A stretch of DNA of 7,781 bases from CAMDMI01 sp044359055 (GTDB taxonomy: Bacteria > Bacteroidota > Bacteroidia > Cytophagales > Flexibacteraceae). Under the pieces are notes generated by a model. That model was not told the DNA's origin. It ran no database searches and saw only the letters and a program-made list of their open reading frames with translations. Below are positions 5,126 to 7,781 of the stretch, in pieces; position 1 is the first letter of the stretch, and every line of letters starts with the position of its first letter. The translations under genes and the position numbers were made by a program. The stretch covers positions 1 to 7,781 of the forward strand of contig JBIKMV010000138.1 in NCBI GenBank assembly GCA_044359055.1, given 5' to 3'.

Positions 5126-7781
5126 TATCTTACAAGGGTTAATGATCCGGATTTAGGCTTCAGTCCGCCGCCAAGATCAATGATGTAGAAATACGCTCCC
5201 GGCGGTACTTCATCGCCTTTGTATTTTCCATCCCATGGGTCTGGATAACCTTTTTCAGATTCATACACGAGGTTGCCCCAGCGGTTGAAGACCCTTACGA
5301 CAGCATTCGGATACAACGCAAGGTTCTTGATCTGCCAGAAGTCATTGTTCCCGTCATTATTGGGCGAAAAGCCATCAAAAATCTCAAAATTGCGGTCCAC
5401 GGTAATCAAGGTTTCTCCCTTGTTTTTACAACCTTTTGTTGAGGTAACATCAACAAAATATCGTGTAGTTTCCTCTGGCCTTGCAGAAACCACCGGTCCT
5501 GAGTTTGAACTCAGCGTGGAAGCCGGAGACCAAATGATGGAAGAGCCCTGCAAAGTTTGTACAGACATTACCGCGGGACCAAAAATTTCAATCACAGGCT
5601 TATCCACAACAATATCGGCAGGTGGCACCGGATTTACCTCAATGTTAACAGAATCCCTTTTTATACAGGCACCCAATATACCCTTGTAATAAATGGTTAC
5701 TAAACCCGAAGAGGGAACTGCGTTGTCATTTGAATTCCAGTTTCCACCAGTGGAATCGGTTATTCCATTGCCTGACCAGACACCGGTGCTATTACTTTGG
5801 GTCACCTTTAGCTGAACAAGACCCGTATTTTTACAGGTATCGAAAGGAGCAGGCATGGTGAACACCGGATTGGGGTTAACCACGAGTGTTCTGGTAGCAC
5901 TGGATTTACACAAATCATTTTCCACCGTCAGTTTATAAATGGCAGCCAATCCCGTGGTCAGAGAATCTTGATCTTCGGCGATTAAGATATCATTACTAAA
6001 CCATTTGGTTTTGTAAGCATTTGGATTGGCAAATGTGTAAGTGACTGTGCCGCCCTGACAAACCTCATTGGCTGTAGCATCAAATACAGGATTCGGGTAG
6101 GAAAAAGCACGGATTCGCAGAGTATCCCGAGCTACACAGGTTCCAATAGTTTTGCTTAGTATCAGATCATATATCCCTTCAGACAGAATATTGTCGGGAG
6201 AAAGAACACCATTGGAGGAAACCAGATTAGAAGGGCCGGACCAAATGGCATCCACAGGACTGTAGGGCCGCACATCACCCAGATTAATCGCAGGGCCGGG
6301 ATAGCAAACTTTCAAAGTATCTCCACCTGTAATTTGCACAACCGGAGCCTGACCCACCGTAACAGTGACTATTCGGGTTGAAGGCAGAGCGCATGTGCCA
6401 TTTCCATTAATGATGATTCGTACCCGATAGGTACCGGCCTCGAATACTTTGAGTGTAGCATTGTTGGAGTTGGCAATGGGTAAACCGTTGCGAAGCCACT
6501 CATAACCATATGATGGACCCGAAATACCTGATGTTAGCCGAACGGTGTCGTTAGGGCAGAGAATCGTATCACCTTGAATTACAATGGGCGAATTGATATT
6601 TTCGGATACAACGAATGTTCTTTCTGCAGTATCTGCACAGGAGAAATTGGATACAATAAACCGAACCTGATTGTTGCCCACCAGCCCCGCAGCAGCATTC
6701 ACAACTCCTCCCGGAGAAATAAACCCGGCAGGGGTACTTCCTAAAGACTGCCATTGGGAAGTAGTGAAAGGACCGGAAACAGAAGGGTCTAAAAGCTCAA
6801 AGACAGGAGCTCCCTGGCATATGGTGGAATCTGAACCAAGTGAAGCAATTACAGGAGTAGCAGCGGCAATTACTGTAACAATCCGGCTTGAAGGCAATGC
6901 ACAAACCCCATTTCCATTGATAATAATCCGAACTCTGTAGGTACCAGCCTGAGTAACCACCAGGGTATCGTTATTGGAGCCAATAATAGCCTGACCATTC
7001 CGGCTCCATTCATATCCGTAACTCGGTCCGCTCACAGTGGCTACAAGTCTTACCGAGCCATTCGCACAAAGGATGGTATCACCGATTACCGAAATGGGAG
7101 AGTTGATGTTTTCGGAAACAAAGAATTTCCGGTTGGCCGTATCAGCGCAGGTTCCATTGGAAACTATGAAGCGGACATCGTTGTTTCCCGGTGTTCCTAA
7201 AGATGGATTTACCACGCCACCGGCAGAAATAAATCCTGCAGGAGTGCTACCAAAAGATTGCCAAGTTGAAGTGGTAAAGGTACCTGAAACACTTGTATTC
7301 GTAATCTGAAACACTCCATCCCCCTGACAAATGGTAGAATCAGGACCGATATTTACAATAACCGGAGATGGATTGGTTAACAGGGAAATCTGATTGGATG
7401 GACCGGAAGCGCAACCATTTTTGTTTACCTCAAGGGTATAAACTCCTTGAAGTGTAGCCGCAAGTGAATCGGCAAATCCGATTGGCTGATTGTTGCGAAG
7501 CCATGTATAGCTTAATCCGGCGGCATTGGCCTGTGATCTGAATATGGTGGAAGTCCCCTCGCAGATGGTTACAGGAGTTGTGCCGGGAGTAATGACCGCA
7601 TCCGGGTTTTTATACACAATAAAAGTAATGTCTTTGGATTCGGAACAACCATTGGGTCCGGGGACCTTGCTTGTGTAGGTTAGCGTAAATGTCTGATCAG
7701 ATGTTACCACTGAAGGGTTAATCAATCCGGACCGTGTAATAAAACCTGCAGGTGCTCCTGCTGCTGTCCACCCATTTTCCG
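5125..7781 (-). CDS. Repetitive Ig-like adhesin with T9SS type B sorting domain, N-terminus outside window
   Basis: The frame is open from the right window edge to TAA at 5125-5127, so at least 885 C-terminal residues are visible. Numbering here takes the codon at 7723-7725 (a TTG, not a real start) as residue 1. The visible part is a string of Ig-like beta-sandwich modules, each about 75-87 residues with a cysteine pair (C55/C105, C133/C193, C220/C275, C303/C363, C390/C445, C474/C530, C556/C606, C631/C687). A last module (about 710-775) has the form SPASTLSSN...TTRYFVDV with a single C766. The C-terminus (780-866) is the gliding-motility-associated type B sorting domain: FSPNNDGNNDFW (786-797), VFNRWGNLVYES (812-823), WDGKYKG and VPPGAYFYIID (840-850). 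It should be exported through the T9SS and held at the cell surface, in the style of SprB. The binding target is unknown. The next gene, a PorP/SprF protein, overlaps its stop by one base. Confidence 0.92.
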   Translation of the reverse strand, partial: ENGWTAAGAPAGFITRSGLINPSVVTSDQTFTLTYTSKVPGPNGCSESKDITFIVYKNPDAVITPGTTPVTICEGTSTIFRSQANAAGLSYTWLRNNQPIGFADSLAATLQGVYTLEVNKNGCASGPSNQISLLTNPSPVIVNIGPDSTICQGDGVFQITNTSVSGTFTTSTWQSFGSTPAGFISAGGVVNPSLGTPGNNDVRFIVSNGTCADTANRKFFVSENINSPISVIGDTILCANGSVRLVATVSGPSYGYEWSRNGQAIIGSNNDTLVVTQAGTYRVRIIINGNGVCALPSSRIVTVIAAATPVIASLGSDSTICQGAPVFELLDPSVSGPFTTSQWQSLGSTPAGFISPGGVVNAAAGLVGNNQVRFIVSNFSCADTAERTFVVSENINSPIVIQGDTILCPNDTVRLTSGISGPSYGYEWLRNGLPIANSNNATLKVFEAGTYRVRIIINGNGTCALPSTRIVTVTVGQAPVVQITGGDTLKVCYPGPAINLGDVRPYSPVDAIWSGPSNLVSSNGVLSPDNILSEGIYDLILSKTIGTCVARDTLRIRAFSYPNPVFDATANEVCQGGTVTYTFANPNAYKTKWFSNDILIAEDQDSLTTGLAAIYKLTVENDLCKSSATRTLVVNPNPVFTMPAPFDTCKNTGLVQLKVTQSNSTGVWSGNGITDSTGGNWNSNDNAVPSSGLVTIYYKGILGACIKRDSVNIEVNPVPPADIVVDKPVIEIFGPAVMSVQTLQGSSIIWSPASTLSSNSGPVVSARPEETTRYFVDVTSTKGCKNKGETLITVDRNFEIFDGFSPNNDGNNDFWQIKNLALYPNAVVRVFNRWGNLVYESEKGYPDPWDGKYKGDEVPPGAYFYIIDLGGGLKPKSGSLTLVR
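5128..5388 (-). other. Type B T9SS C-terminal sorting domain
   Basis: The last 87 residues of the adhesin match the gliding-motility-associated C-terminal domain. Key elements in order are FSPNNDGNNDFW, VFNRWGNLVYES, PWDGKYKG, VPPGAYFYIIDL and the terminal SGSLTLVR. Proteins with this domain are secreted by the T9SS and, in the studied flavobacterial cases, need a PorP/SprF-like partner, which is encoded immediately downstream. Confidence 0.92.
6346..6855 (-). repeat. Adhesin 170-residue tandem repeat, second visible copy
   Basis: This 510-bp unit (adhesin residues 291-460) directly follows the copy at 6856-7365 and aligns with it without any gap. By hand I count 118 of 170 identical residues. 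Each unit holds two Ig-like modules: one with STICQG, WQS.GSTPAGFIS.GG and VRFIVSN..CADTA, and one with GDTILC, SGPSYGYEW.RNG and AGTYRVRIIINGNG.CALPS. The segments joining the modules share VSENINSP. Confidence 0.9.
6856..7365 (-). repeat. Adhesin 170-residue tandem repeat, first visible copy
   Basis: This 510-bp unit covers adhesin residues 121-290 and is the upstream partner of the copy at 6346-6855. Its four cysteines (133, 193, 220, 275) recur exactly 170 residues later (303, 363, 390, 445). Conserved blocks include TPAGFIS, FIVSN, VSENINSP, SGPSYGYEW and AGTYRVRIIINGNG. Confidence 0.9.
7366..7781 (-). repeat. Diverged, partial third copy of the 170-residue unit
   Basis: The sequence entering from the right edge has the same two-module plan as the other copies: W followed by PAGFI and NPS, then a Cys, then CEG, LSYTWLRNNQPI, GVYTLEV and NGCASGPSN. 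The distance from its conserved Trp (codon 7768-7770) to the start of the next unit is 135 residues, against 136 in the following copy. Sequence identity is much lower than between the other two copies, so this is an older copy or a relative of the same unit. Confidence 0.65.

Noticed and set aside
6671..7309. Two plus-strand open frames (6671-6940 and 7037-7309) with similar sequences containing TPPGEINPAGVLPKDC-like stretches
   Set aside because: Their similarity to each other comes from the tandem repeat on the opposite strand; they are shadows of the adhesin.
6346..7365. A CRISPR array or mobile element as the cause of the repeats
   Set aside because: The units are 510-bp in-frame coding repeats with no spacers, no terminal inverted repeats and no transposase.
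7723..7725. TTG at 7725 as the start of the adhesin
   Set aside because: The frame continues to the window edge with sequence that matches the repeat pattern (W..., PAGFI...), and no signal peptide follows the TTG.

Overview
The window comes from the phylum Bacteroidota, most likely a non-Bacteroides lineage such as Cytophagales, Saprospirales, Chitinophagales or Flavobacteriales. The evidence is a complete set of type IX secretion system (T9SS)-associated signatures: a surface protein ending in a gliding-motility-associated (type B) C-terminal sorting domain, a PorP/SprF-family outer-membrane protein, and an OmpA-family protein with a PD40 beta-propeller. Starts mostly lack strong Shine-Dalgarno sequences, which fits the phylum. 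Genus cannot be determined from this sequence.

Layout. Positions 1-1249 (+) hold the 3' part of a gene for a periplasmic-binding-protein-type-1-like protein whose start lies outside the window. Positions 1250-1308 are a short convergent intergenic gap with overlapping hairpins and a probable terminator. Everything from 1309 to the end is one tightly packed minus-strand gene run. In transcription order it contains: (i) a large repetitive, Ig-like adhesin truncated at its N-terminus by the window edge (7781 to 5125); (ii) a PorP/SprF-family protein (5125 to 4106); (iii) a PD40-OmpA protein (4112 to 2565); (iv) a HI0933/YhiN/BaiN-family flavoprotein (2562 to 1309). The three junctions are a 1-nt overlap, a 1- or 7-nt overlap, and a 2-nt gap, so the run looks like one translationally coupled operon. 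Its promoter would lie beyond the right edge.

How the genes work together. The adhesin is the predicted T9SS type B cargo. The PorP/SprF protein is the predicted dedicated outer-membrane partner for its secretion or surface attachment, as SprF is for SprB in Flavobacterium johnsoniae. The PD40-OmpA protein probably links this assembly to peptidoglycan. The flavoprotein is a housekeeping-type enzyme family with no obvious link to secretion, yet it begins 2 nt after the OmpA stop codon using a TTG start.

The most notable features are a gapless 170-residue tandem duplication in the adhesin (118 of 170 residues identical by my count) whose conserved peptides are encoded by very different synonymous codons, and the strict alternation of two cysteine-paired module types along the visible protein. 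I found no RNA gene, CRISPR array, transposon or defence system. The locus is a known type of arrangement rather than a clearly new system.
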